20,513 nucleotides of DNA from Bacteroidales bacterium. GTDB lineage: Bacteria > Bacteroidota > Bacteroidia > Bacteroidales > Muribaculaceae. Made by a program: the position numbers and the translations under genes. Positions within the stretch are counted from its first letter, which is position 1. Every line of letters begins with the position of its first letter. Positions 1-8,981 of this stretch are shown here, piece after piece. The stretch is taken from positions 1 through 20,513 of the forward strand of contig CAAFXO010000049.1 of NCBI GenBank assembly GCA_900766975.1, in the 5' to 3' direction. The notes under the pieces are model-generated. The model made no database searches. It was not told the origin of the DNA and worked only from the letters and a program-made list of their open reading frames with translations.

Positions 1-1
1 G

Positions 2-97
2 CTCGACAAGGAGCATATAAAAGACTTGCTCCTTCCAGAACTGGAGCAACTCGAAATAGCAAATTGTCAACCTGAGCTTCCTCTTGAGTTCGATTAA
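2..97 (+). CDS. C-terminal end of an upstream gene (partial)
   Basis: An open frame enters from the left edge and ends at TAA 95-97. It encodes 31 residues with an acidic, leucine-rich, probably helical stretch (DLLLPELEQLEIAN) and ends in LPLEFD. The product cannot be recognised from this fragment. It runs in the same direction as the large operon but is separated from it by 175 bases containing a promoter, so it probably belongs to a separate transcription unit. No clear hairpin terminator follows it, only a T-run near 101-106. The frame is open and bounded by the window edge, but too short to be certain it is coding. Confidence 0.5.
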   Translation, partial: LDKEHIKDLLLPELEQLEIANCQPELPLEFD

Positions 98-221
98 CAT
101 TTTTTAAGAGACACTAGTGATACATAGGCAAAATAAACAATCAAAATCAAAAGATTTTACTCAACAGGGTTACAAATATCAAAGATTTTTCATATCTTTG
201 TGACTAATTAACGATTCCCAG

Positions 222-238
222 ATCTCTGTCAAAGAGAT
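222..238. promoter_or_regulatory. Short inverted repeat abutting the -33 box
   Basis: ATCTCT (222-227) and AGAGAT (233-238) form a 6-bp perfect inverted repeat with a 5-base loop. The right arm touches the TTTG -33 box. It lacks the T-run of a terminator after the right arm, so an operator is more plausible, but a 6-bp repeat in AT-rich DNA could be chance. Confidence 0.3.
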
Positions 239-269
239 TTGGATTATGAATTATCCATAAATACTTTTG
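238..269 (+). promoter_or_regulatory. Bacteroidota-type promoter for the srfB operon
   Basis: TTTG at 238-241 is followed by exactly 20 bases and then TACTTTTG at 262-269, matching the Bacteroidota consensus (-33 TTTG, -7 TAnnTTTG) at its usual spacing. Counting from the boxes, transcription should begin near base 273, which is the A of the ATG chosen for the first operon gene. The mRNA would then have little or no 5' leader. The boxes are seen directly; the start point is inferred. Confidence 0.65.
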
Positions 270-272
270 CAA

Positions 273-3200
273 ATGGATTTTACGCTTATTGCTAATTCCG
301 GGATTCAGTTGACGACATTCCCCTTGAAGTTGAATCTTCAAGATCGCTTCAAGCAGTGGTTTCATGAGTGGTATGACACTGAGAGCGGAGAGTGGAAACT
401 TGAGTTGGTACAGGAGGTAAACACCGAGGAGTGTACCGCCTATTTCAAAAAGGCAGAACTTCTGAAGAATGGTTATCTCTCGAATGATGTAGAGATAGAC
501 ATCAATGATCTTCGTCATGACGGCATCTACCCTATCAAGGTCGATGACGAGCTCTGCAACGGGGTAAAAGGTGAGATTTTCAGCCTCACATTCTCCGACA
601 AGGAGAATTACTTGTCATCGTTTGAGAATGTATGGTTGCCGGCGCCCTACTTCTTTAAGAGGACAGAGAAGAAGTTCAAATATGGACCGCTCAACTGGTC
701 CCGCTTCAAACTAATCCCGGTAAAGGGGGATAAGGGCACACGGGTCTATAATGTATTGTTGGCATTTGACACACATACCTCATACGAGGCAGATGCCGCC
801 AACGAGAGTCCGGAATTTCCCGACAAGTTCGGGAAGAGCATGAACTTTGGTCTTTGTAGCAATGAGCTGTTTCTCTTGGATTACTGCTCGACTGGACAGG
901 AATGGAGCTATGTCGACCGACACTTGATGCACTTGGCACATCCCGATTTGGCACGAATTTCGCAATTGAAAGGGAATAAGCTCAAGATGAGCTATGTAGC
1001 CACCTATATCTTCCTTGTCAATTATCTGTCGAGAAACGGGCTATTCCCGACAGTCGAGTTATTCAAAGATATAGATGTCGAGACGAGAGATGTCGATATG
1101 GTGATCGACATCGGCAACTCCAAGACGACAGCACTACTGATCGAAGACAACTCAAGTTTTAATCAGGTGCGTCCGCTGTCATTGGTAGATTTCACCGACA
1201 CGATCCGAGAGACGAAAGAGGGATGTTCGATTCGCACCTACGATGAGCCCTTCGATATGCGACTTGCCTTCCGCAAGGTCAACTTCGGGGACTTTGGGCC
1301 GAAGAACAGTCGGCAATTTGTATATCCGAGTTTGGTAAGGCTTGGCAAGGAGGCGAGCACGCTTATCCACCGAGCCTCGAACAGAGAGAGTCGGTTGGAA
1401 TCGCTCTCTACATACTCGAGCCCGAAACGCTACTTATGGGATTGGCGTCCGAACAAAGAGGAGTGGCAGTTCTTGGTATTGCCGGGTGAGAAAGATGATC
1501 ATATACTCAATCTTCAGGGCATCACCTCTCAGCTCAAGAGCGACGGTCAGTTGGATCCTACCGGAGAAGGCGGTCTCTCCTTCCACTACTCCCGCAGGTC
1601 GCTGATGACCTTATCATTTTTGGAGATGCTGGTGCAGGCACACAGCCAGATCAATAATGCGCAACATCGCTCGATCAAGACCGGGTTCGGCTATCCGGAG
1701 ATGCCGCGCAAGATCAAGCGCATCATAGTGACATGTCCGACAGCAATGTCGAAGCTCGAGCGAGAGGCATTGGTGAAATGTGCACAAGATGCCGTGATCA
1801 TCTTATCACGCTTCAATGGGCAGAAAGACATCAAGTCAACCAAGGTCGAAGTGATTCCGGCGGTTCGCACACGCAAGGACTCGGATGCAGAATGGTATTA
1901 TGACGAAGCCACCTGCTCGCAGTTGGTATATATGTATGGAGAAGTGGGTCACAAATACAAGGGATGTTGCAGTGAGTTCTTCAACATCTATGGCAAGGTA
2001 GAAGATGGCGACACTCAGCACTCCCTCACGGTAGGGTCATTGGATATCGGCGCCGGCACCACCGACCTGATGATCAGCAAATACACCTACGAGAAGGGAG
2101 ATGTAACAACTATCACGCCGGAGCCTCGGTTCTACGACAGTTACTACTTCGCCGGAGATGATATGCTCAATGGTTTGATCAAGAATGTGATGCTCTTGAA
2201 TGAAGAGAGTGCCTTCCGCTATGCCTTAAAGCATCTAACGTCGGCACAATATCGTCAGAGCATCAAAGACTTCTTCGGACCGGACCATAACGGGCAGACG
2301 GTGGCAGACCGCATACTTCGGAAAGACTTCAACATACAATACTCCGTGCCGTTGATGTGTCACTTCTTGGAACTGCTCAAGAACAATCACAAAGATTGTG
2401 TAGTAAGGTATCATGATGTTTTTGTTGACAACGAGCCGAACGCCACGATCATAACCGGCTTCAGAGAGAAGACGGGTATCGACATCACCCGAATCGAATG
2501 GAAATTCAAGCGAGAGGCAGTTTCGGCAGTGGTGGAGAAAGAATTTGAGCCTCTGCTCAAGAAGATAGCGACGATCATGTATGCCTACGCCTGCGACATC
2601 GTGTTGCTATCGGGCAGACCCTCATCACTCCCAGCCATCAAGAATATCTTCTTGAAATACTATGCCGTATCGCCCGACAGGTTGATTATACTCAACAACT
2701 ACTATGTCGGAGACTGGTATCCATTTGACGACAACACTGGGTCGATCACCAATCCCAAGACCATTGTGGCAATGGGTGGTGTGATCGGGCACTATGCCTC
2801 CGAGCTGTCGAACCTCAATAAATTTGTGATCAATCTCAACAAACTTAAAGAGGGTTTGAAATCGACAGTAAACTATATCGAAGCCACGAGAGAGGGTCAG
2901 CCGATCGAATACTTCATCACGCCCGAGCAAGCGCAAGGAGATCTGACCATCAGCACCATCCCCACGACGCTGAATGTTCGACAAATCGGTATAGACACCT
3001 ATCCCTGCAGGGCACTCTACACGATAGACTTCAACCGGCATAAGATAGCAGACCGCATCCGCAAGAAAGCACTCTTGAATGATGGAGTGACACTGACAGA
3101 TGCCAAAGTGCAATCGCTGGTCAACGAGCAGGTGGATATGCTCAAGAAGCGTATGCCATTCAAACTGACCATCGATAGAGATGTCGACGACAAAGAATCA

Positions 3201-3326
3201 CTGACCATATCCTCCATACGCGACAAAGAGGATAACGATGTGATGGAGAGCAATGTAGAGATCCACATTCAGAGTCTCGGTGCGAATGAGAAATATTGGC
3301 TCGATTCGGGAGCATTCAATTTCTAA
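273..3326 (+). CDS. srfB: SrfB-family actin/Hsp70-fold ATPase
   Basis: A 1017-residue protein of the SrfB family (PF07520), whose Salmonella member is an SsrB-regulated factor annotated as a virulence protein of unknown biochemistry. The N-terminus (TLIANSGIQ, residues 4-12) resembles the start of other SrfB proteins, supporting ATG 273 over the TTG at 267. Three actin/Hsp70-superfamily nucleotide-binding motifs appear in order: phosphate-1 DIGNSKTT (279-286), phosphate-2 DIGAGTTD (591-598) and an adenosine-type LLSGRPSSLP (778-787). No signal peptide or membrane helix is seen, so it is expected in the cytoplasm. Length is close to what I recall for the family (about 1000 residues). It heads the operon and is followed after 29 bases by the SrfC-like gene, the same order as in enterobacterial srfABC. 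A recognisable srfA is absent. It probably hydrolyses ATP; substrate and partner are unknown. Confidence 0.88.
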   Translation: MDFTLIANSGIQLTTFPLKLNLQDRFKQWFHEWYDTESGEWKLELVQEVNTEECTAYFKKAELLKNGYLSNDVEIDINDLRHDGIYPIKVDDELCNGVKGEIFSLTFSDKENYLSSFENVWLPAPYFFKRTEKKFKYGPLNWSRFKLIPVKGDKGTRVYNVLLAFDTHTSYEADAANESPEFPDKFGKSMNFGLCSNELFLLDYCSTGQEWSYVDRHLMHLAHPDLARISQLKGNKLKMSYVATYIFLVNYLSRNGLFPTVELFKDIDVETRDVDMVIDIGNSKTTALLIEDNSSFNQVRPLSLVDFTDTIRETKEGCSIRTYDEPFDMRLAFRKVNFGDFGPKNSRQFVYPSLVRLGKEASTLIHRASNRESRLESLSTYSSPKRYLWDWRPNKEEWQFLVLPGEKDDHILNLQGITSQLKSDGQLDPTGEGGLSFHYSRRSLMTLSFLEMLVQAHSQINNAQHRSIKTGFGYPEMPRKIKRIIVTCPTAMSKLEREALVKCAQDAVIILSRFNGQKDIKSTKVEVIPAVRTRKDSDAEWYYDEATCSQLVYMYGEVGHKYKGCCSEFFNIYGKVEDGDTQHSLTVGSLDIGAGTTDLMISKYTYEKGDVTTITPEPRFYDSYYFAGDDMLNGLIKNVMLLNEESAFRYALKHLTSAQYRQSIKDFFGPDHNGQTVADRILRKDFNIQYSVPLMCHFLELLKNNHKDCVVRYHDVFVDNEPNATIITGFREKTGIDITRIEWKFKREAVSAVVEKEFEPLLKKIATIMYAYACDIVLLSGRPSSLPAIKNIFLKYYAVSPDRLIILNNYYVGDWYPFDDNTGSITNPKTIVAMGGVIGHYASELSNLNKFVINLNKLKEGLKSTVNYIEATREGQPIEYFITPEQAQGDLTISTIPTTLNVRQIGIDTYPCRALYTIDFNRHKIADRIRKKALLNDGVTLTDAKVQSLVNEQVDMLKKRMPFKLTIDRDVDDKESLTISSIRDKEDNDVMESNVEIHIQSLGANEKYWLDSGAFNF

Positions 3327-3355
3327 AAGCTCATTCCCCCAAATAAAGAAATGAT

Positions 3356-6175
3356 ATGATACAAGATATAGACAACCATATAAGCATCATCAACGAATCG
3401 CTGGCATGGGCAAAAGAATTTAAGAAAGACACTTTCCCGGTCGAGCAATTCAAGGAATATCGACGCAAACTGTCGAAGATCCGCAAGGCGCTTGCCGGGA
3501 AATGCTCAGCAGCCGCCTACGGTGAGAGTCAGGTAGGTAAATCTTATCTGATGAGTAGTCTTTTATCCTCTTCCGATCATCCCTTTGTCATCGAGAACGA
3601 TGGGAAAGAATATAGCTTTATCGATGATCTGAACCCCAGCGGAGGTAATAACAGCAAGATAGAGTCGACCGGTGTAATCACACGCTTCACGATAAAAAGA
3701 GATCACCGGAAGGGTCATAATCGTGTCAAGATCGAGAATCTCTCAGTGGTGGATATAATTTTGCTACTCACAGATTCATATTACAACGACATCAAGATCG
3801 ACGTCGAGACTACACTGACCTACGAAGCGATCAATCACGAATTGGAGGCATTGTCATCATTGTGGCAAAGCAAGAAGATCCAGCACGACATCATCACGGA
3901 AGATGATATACGCGACATCAGCGACTATATCAAAGAGGTGATCGGCAACAATGCAGCCGCAATCTATCAATCGAACTTCAGCAAGATTGTGTCGCAAGTG
4001 ATCCAATATGTGTCATACGACAACTGGATCAAGATCTTCAGTCTGCTTTGGAACAAAAATCCGGAGATCGACAGACTCTTCGCCACTCTGATCAACGCCT
4101 ATAAGAAACTGGACTTCCAACAAGAGGTCTATGTTCCCTTTGAGGCTGTGATGCGCGAAAAGGGGACACTTCTGAAGATCGAATGGCTCGACACGGTGTG
4201 TGGCGTGCAAATCGACACCGGCAACGACGATGTATATACCGACATCTATGATGTCAACGGGAATCTGCTATCTTCCAATTTCAGCAAAGGGGAACTCTCT
4301 GCACTCATCGCAGAACTCACCTTTGAACTCCCGGAGGCGATAGCCGAGGATAGAAAATTTCTAAAAGACATGGATCTATTGGATTTCCCGGGAGCACGAT
4401 CACGCGAGAAATACAAAGAGAAAGAGATCGCGACGGTATTGCCGAAGATGTTACGTCGCGGCAAAGTGGCATATTTGTTCAATAAATACTCACGGTCACT
4501 TCAGATCAGCAGTGTTCTCTTCTGTCATCACAATGACCAGAAGGCAGAGCCTACTATCGGCGAGACCATCAACAACTGGATCGAAGAGAACATAGGAGAG
4601 AATCCCGGGGAGAGGACAAAGATGCTTCGAGACACCAACGGGATATCGCCACTATTCTTTGTAGCAACGAAGTTTAACATCGACTTGGAGAAGACCAAGA
4701 ACGATACGTCAGACAATTACGAGACCTTAGACAAGCATTGGAATCGTTTTGACACGGTATTCCCGGAAATAATCAAGCCCAGCACATGGCTCGAAGAGTG
4801 GAGCGAGACGAATACCGGTAAGATTCTACCCTTCCAAAACATCTACCCACTTCGCGATTTCTACTGGTCGTGCAAGAATGGTCTGTTCGACGGCTATAGC
4901 GACAAAGAGCCGAAATCTCCGGAGCAGAAGGAACACTATCATGCAGACTTTCCCGACTATATGGATCGGCTGAAAGAGAGTTTCTTACGTCAGAAATTTG
5001 TACAAGAGCACTTTGCCGATCCGGAGGCGACATGGAGAGAAGTAGCGACGCTGAATAATGATGGATCGAAAGCGATAATCAGAGATCTCGACTCGATAGC
5101 CTCGGTGCTCGACCGGGCACGACGCAAGAGATATCTCGATCAGTTGGAAGTGCTGAAGAGAGATCTGCTGAATGCACTAAAGGTCTACTACGAGCCGGAA
5201 GATGTCGAATCGAAGAACAAGAAAGTAAGGCTAATCGCCGGCGATATCAGACGCTCCTTGATGCAAACGGTGGCAACGAATCCGGCAGTGTTCGGCAGGA
5301 TTTTGGACTCGCTGATGGTGAGTCCAGAGGCGTTGCGCAATATTGCCTACGACATCATCGTGTGTCACACAGATACGCCAAAGGATTTCAGCGCCGTCAA
5401 CTTCATCAGGGCGAGTGCCGGGATAGATATCAATGACAGTCGCGAAGCAAATGTCAACAAACTTCTGTCCTACTATATCTTCGAGACCGAAGAAGAGCTG
5501 AACGAATACCTGCACTCGCAAGGATTTGAATTGGACGATGTAATAGCCAAAGAGACACTGACGCTCTCCACTATCGGCGATGTGATCACCAAGCATATCA
5601 TCGACCACTGGGTGGAACATCTGAATGCCACGGCACAACTGATAGTGAAGAGCCTGCCGCATGCCGACGAAGTCGTATTTATGCTGGTCAATCTCTTCAA
5701 CAAATTGAAAGTCAGGAAGAAGATATCGGAGAAGATCACCCGATATACGGAGATATTCTCGGAAAACGAGCAGCCGAATGCCATCGGCGATTATGCCGCG
5801 CTGACGCTCAATAATTTTGTAAGCAGCGTAGGACGCAACTATATGTCAGACAACGAGATCAGCGATCTTAAAGTAAAGGCATCCGAATGTCGACTTCCGG
5901 TAGACTTCTCACCGAAAGGGTGGAATAATGTTCGCAAGCCACAGCCGCTGATAGAGACCCTCAAAGTATTCGATGAGTCAGCCACAATCATCAATCAAGG
6001 TAGAATCGATATCAACATATTGCGACAGTTGCCCTTCTGGAACAACTACCAGCGTTGGGAAAACTTCGTGATTATCGGTCTGATCTACTCATCAGATATA
6101 ACACATTGCGATCCTGTATGCAATGAGCAGGTCAAGTCACTAATCGAACGTTCAACACCGCTATATACACACTAA
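3356..6175 (+). CDS. srfC: SrfC-family dynamin-like P-loop NTPase
   Basis: A 939-residue protein likely of the SrfC/putative virulence factor family (PF10139). It carries a Walker A motif GESQVGKS (56-63), a G3-like DLLDFPG (340-346) and a G4-like VATKFNID (436-443), the order expected of a large GTPase with dynamin-like features. The roughly 280-residue gap between Walker A and G3 is unusually long and holds a helical insertion. The C-terminal half (about 560-939) is largely helical with no membrane segment, so a cytoplasmic or peripheral location is likely. ATG 3356 is used because the nearby ATG 3351 runs into a stop at once. The gene sits 29 bases after srfB and 1 base before the protease gene. 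I recall enterobacterial SrfC proteins as shorter (about 700-750 residues), so this form seems extended. Family assignment rests on motifs and synteny with SrfB. Confidence 0.75.
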   Translation: MIQDIDNHISIINESLAWAKEFKKDTFPVEQFKEYRRKLSKIRKALAGKCSAAAYGESQVGKSYLMSSLLSSSDHPFVIENDGKEYSFIDDLNPSGGNNSKIESTGVITRFTIKRDHRKGHNRVKIENLSVVDIILLLTDSYYNDIKIDVETTLTYEAINHELEALSSLWQSKKIQHDIITEDDIRDISDYIKEVIGNNAAAIYQSNFSKIVSQVIQYVSYDNWIKIFSLLWNKNPEIDRLFATLINAYKKLDFQQEVYVPFEAVMREKGTLLKIEWLDTVCGVQIDTGNDDVYTDIYDVNGNLLSSNFSKGELSALIAELTFELPEAIAEDRKFLKDMDLLDFPGARSREKYKEKEIATVLPKMLRRGKVAYLFNKYSRSLQISSVLFCHHNDQKAEPTIGETINNWIEENIGENPGERTKMLRDTNGISPLFFVATKFNIDLEKTKNDTSDNYETLDKHWNRFDTVFPEIIKPSTWLEEWSETNTGKILPFQNIYPLRDFYWSCKNGLFDGYSDKEPKSPEQKEHYHADFPDYMDRLKESFLRQKFVQEHFADPEATWREVATLNNDGSKAIIRDLDSIASVLDRARRKRYLDQLEVLKRDLLNALKVYYEPEDVESKNKKVRLIAGDIRRSLMQTVATNPAVFGRILDSLMVSPEALRNIAYDIIVCHTDTPKDFSAVNFIRASAGIDINDSREANVNKLLSYYIFETEEELNEYLHSQGFELDDVIAKETLTLSTIGDVITKHIIDHWVEHLNATAQLIVKSLPHADEVVFMLVNLFNKLKVRKKISEKITRYTEIFSENEQPNAIGDYAALTLNNFVSSVGRNYMSDNEISDLKVKASECRLPVDFSPKGWNNVRKPQPLIETLKVFDESATIINQGRIDINILRQLPFWNNYQRWENFVIIGLIYSSDITHCDPVCNEQVKSLIERSTPLYTH

Positions 6176-6176
6176 G

Positions 6177-8981
6177 ATGGATAAGCATACATTTATAGGG
6201 AAACGCAAAGTCGGGAGCACCGATATAAGTGATTTTACCGACTTCCAAGGGATAGGTCAAGATCCTCTATATAAGCGCTATGACAGTGTCAACAGCATTA
6301 TAAAGAGGACGATTGACCCACGCTATATTCATTTTCTTGCGGCGCCCAACTATTCCACTACAGATGATGCCGTGAATTGGTATATCGACGAGTGGAAAGA
6401 GACTCCGGAGATATTGACACGCTTGGAGGGAGAGCAGAGGGTAAAATATCAGCGCATCAAAGATCAGACAGTGGCACACTACAAGCAGACACTCAACAAA
6501 CTCTCGGGCGAGGATCTGCAGGTGATGGCATGTGCTCTACGATATATAGATGATGATTTCATCTTCTGTTGCGACGGGAAGGTTTACCTCTTGGCATGGG
6601 GCATGACTCCCGACACTCGCAAGCATATCAGCAAGGGCGAGCTCGTGCATGAATCGCCGTCGGTAATCAAACACAAGGTTACCTTCGACGTTGGAGAGCA
6701 TGGCGCATTGACCACGAAGATCTCGGGGCATACAGCACTTCGGGAGGGGACAGTGATATCCGTCAACGACCTGCCGGCAGTAGAAGCCAACAAGGGATAC
6801 ACATTCAGCGGTTGGGAGCCGAACCCTGTCGGAGTGAAAGTGACCTCCGACATGACATTTACAGCAAAATATAGCGAAGCGATACCGGTGCCGCCACCGA
6901 TACCGACGCCACCGCCGCCACGCAATGTGACCTGTCGATTCAATGCCGGTGATAATGGTTCATTGTCAGGTCAGACTGAAATCACCAAAATAGCAGGCTC
7001 CACCCTGATGCCCCATGAGATACCGGTGGTAACACCCCGTAAGGGATATATCTTCAAAGGATGGGACTTAAACCCGGTGAACTTCTTAATGAACCAGAAC
7101 AAGACCTTCAATGCCATCTACGAGAAGAGACTCCCATGGTACAAGAGATTCTGGCTATGGCTGACATCCAGCGGTTTCCTCAAATGGTTATTGATTGGCC
7201 TTGGGGCACTGTTGCTATTGCTGTTATTTTCCCTGCTGTTCAGGAATTGCCATGGATGTCGCAGAGCAGTGAATGGAGTCGTGGATATGGATCGCATAGT
7301 AAATGCGGCAGGCGATACTATCGACAACAACGGAGCCGTGAGACCAATAGAGTTGGTAGATGGCAAACTACCTGAAGACTCGACGATCGTCGCACCGGTC
7401 AGAGACGAAGAGGGTGCATTACCCCCGATCGTACGCCAGCCGGGCGTGCCGGCAGTGATTGGCAACCGCTTATTCCTCTTCTTGGAGGATGAGAACGACA
7501 GTGTTGATGCCCTTGCCGCCGACTTCAAGAAGGCATATCCGGGCGATCAATACAACATCATCGGTTATGACAGAGAAGTCAAATTACTCTTGATCCAGAT
7601 ACCTGAGAATGAACGAGATGAGATACGCAAGACGATCAACTCACGCATCCCTAATCACAGGTTTCTGGTATTCGACGAAGAGGTGTATGAGCTGAACGGT
7701 TTCACACCCTACGCGACAGGATCGACGCCGGGATGGCATCTCAAGGCTGTCAAGGTACAAGAGGGCTGGCAGATCACCCAAGGAGATCCTACGGTGACAG
7801 TAGCCGTGGTGGATGATGGCATCGATGCGAGTCATCCGATGTTCAAAGATCGCATCGTCAATGCCTACAACATCTATACGCAAGACAACAGGCTGAGCAA
7901 AGGAGTCGGACATGGCACTCACACGGCAGGTCTTGCAGTCGGCTCAACCCAATATATCAATCAGGGAGCAGCCGGCATAGCACCTAACTGTCGACTGACT
8001 CCTGTGCAAGTGATCGACAACGGCATGTGTCCCTTGTCGGCATTGGTGGCAGGTATCATGTACTCAGTCCATAAAGGGGCAGACGTGGTCAACATCTCGA
8101 TAGGGCCATCATTCCAGGGGCTTAATGAGATGCCGGTAGATATGCAGAGAGAGATAGCCCGGACACAATTCAAGAATGTAGAGCGACTCTTCATGCGAGT
8201 ATGTTCGATAGCGACACGGCGGAATTGCATTCTGGTGTTCGCGGCAGGCAATGATGATATTCTCTCGAGCATTCCGCCGGAGAATCGTTCACAGGTAGCG
8301 ATCGCGGTAGGCGCAGTCGATCAGAATCTCTATCCTACCGACTTCACCAACTATGGGCCCTGCACGGATATCTCCGCCCCGGGCAAGGATATCTACTCCT
8401 CCTTCCCTGTACAGAGTTTCAGCAGTTGTGACGGCACGAGCATGGCAGCGCCGATAGTGACCGGCACGATAGCCTTGATGAAATCGCTGAAACGGGATTT
8501 GACAGTGGAGCAAGCGCGCAATGTGCTCTACAAGACCGGATGTGATGTATATGGCTATATGCCTCCAATGGTTCAGGTGAATTTGGCACTTGAGGCAGTG
8601 AAGCGAGGAGACTTTAGCGCCCCCGCTCCCCGCACATTAAGACCTGTGCCGGGAGCCGTGGTGGATGATTTGGGAGGAGATGTACCCTCATCGTGGGTGG
8701 ATGTTGACCCGACAGTCGGTATCATCATCGGCGATCCGGTCGGCACGACACCGGTGGTCGACCCTGTGACCGGAGAGGTCATTACACCCGTCGACGGCAC
8801 TACTCCGCCGGCAGGAGATGTCACAACTCCGGGAAGAGAGACCACACCTCCCGAAGCGGCTGACGAATCTACTCCCGCCACTCAGAACGAGACCGACTAT
8901 GAGGCTATCAGACGACTCATCGCCAAGTATAAAAAGAAAATCAGTGAATTGGAGGGACAACTCCCTGAAAATAAGAAATAA
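6177..8981 (+). CDS. Membrane-anchored subtilisin-like serine protease with InlB-type repeats
   Basis: A 934-residue S8-family protease (PF00082) in an unusual fusion. Order: an N-terminal domain of unknown fold (1-160) containing CDGKVYLLAWGM; two InlB B-repeat-like units (about 166-233 and 251-316, each with KGY.F.GW and a closing Y) joined by a proline-rich linker (236-250); a basic/aromatic stretch; one transmembrane helix (about 334-355); a propeptide-like region; the catalytic domain; a Thr/Pro-rich segment; and a charged C-terminal helix. Catalytic residues are intact: D546 in VVDDGID, H579 in GHGTHTAG, oxyanion N692 in FAAGND and S755 in DGTSMAAP. No signal peptide is present, and positive charges precede the helix, so the N-terminal part and the InlB repeats should be cytoplasmic and the protease periplasmic. 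That is odd for InlB repeats, which are normally surface-exposed. It lies 1 base after srfC, and its stop overlaps the next start (TAATG). Confidence 0.9.
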   Translation: MDKHTFIGKRKVGSTDISDFTDFQGIGQDPLYKRYDSVNSIIKRTIDPRYIHFLAAPNYSTTDDAVNWYIDEWKETPEILTRLEGEQRVKYQRIKDQTVAHYKQTLNKLSGEDLQVMACALRYIDDDFIFCCDGKVYLLAWGMTPDTRKHISKGELVHESPSVIKHKVTFDVGEHGALTTKISGHTALREGTVISVNDLPAVEANKGYTFSGWEPNPVGVKVTSDMTFTAKYSEAIPVPPPIPTPPPPRNVTCRFNAGDNGSLSGQTEITKIAGSTLMPHEIPVVTPRKGYIFKGWDLNPVNFLMNQNKTFNAIYEKRLPWYKRFWLWLTSSGFLKWLLIGLGALLLLLLFSLLFRNCHGCRRAVNGVVDMDRIVNAAGDTIDNNGAVRPIELVDGKLPEDSTIVAPVRDEEGALPPIVRQPGVPAVIGNRLFLFLEDENDSVDALAADFKKAYPGDQYNIIGYDREVKLLLIQIPENERDEIRKTINSRIPNHRFLVFDEEVYELNGFTPYATGSTPGWHLKAVKVQEGWQITQGDPTVTVAVVDDGIDASHPMFKDRIVNAYNIYTQDNRLSKGVGHGTHTAGLAVGSTQYINQGAAGIAPNCRLTPVQVIDNGMCPLSALVAGIMYSVHKGADVVNISIGPSFQGLNEMPVDMQREIARTQFKNVERLFMRVCSIATRRNCILVFAAGNDDILSSIPPENRSQVAIAVGAVDQNLYPTDFTNYGPCTDISAPGKDIYSSFPVQSFSSCDGTSMAAPIVTGTIALMKSLKRDLTVEQARNVLYKTGCDVYGYMPPMVQVNLALEAVKRGDFSAPAPRTLRPVPGAVVDDLGGDVPSSWVDVDPTVGIIIGDPVGTTPVVDPVTGEVITPVDGTTPPAGDVTTPGRETTPPEAADESTPATQNETDYEAIRRLIAKYKKKISELEGQLPENKK

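Larger units (their letters stand above)
98..272. other. AT-rich intergenic region upstream of the operon
   Basis: No gene is seen here. It holds the best promoter candidate for the ten-gene operon (238-269), a small inverted repeat (222-238) and a second possible -7 box, TATCTTTG at 193-200, which has only a weak -33 partner about 20 bases upstream. Two near-copies of an ATCAAA(A)GATTTT sequence occur at about 146-158 and 178-189; they could be regulator sites or simply reflect the AT-rich composition. Confidence 0.5.

Noticed and set aside
267..272. TTG at 267 as the srfB start
   Set aside because: ATG 273 is two codons later, fits the family N-terminus, and 267 lies inside the -7 promoter box.
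204..518. Antisense frame of 104 residues across the operon promoter and srfB start
   Set aside because: It overlaps the conserved SrfB N-terminus and the promoter, and shows no recognisable motif.
2625..3113. Antisense frame of 162 residues within srfB
   Set aside because: The sense strand carries the conserved SrfB adenosine-site motif and a continuous family match; the antisense frame is a by-product of codon bias.
5231..5662. Antisense frame of 143 residues within the SrfC-like gene
   Set aside because: No motif, lies wholly inside a coherent coding region.
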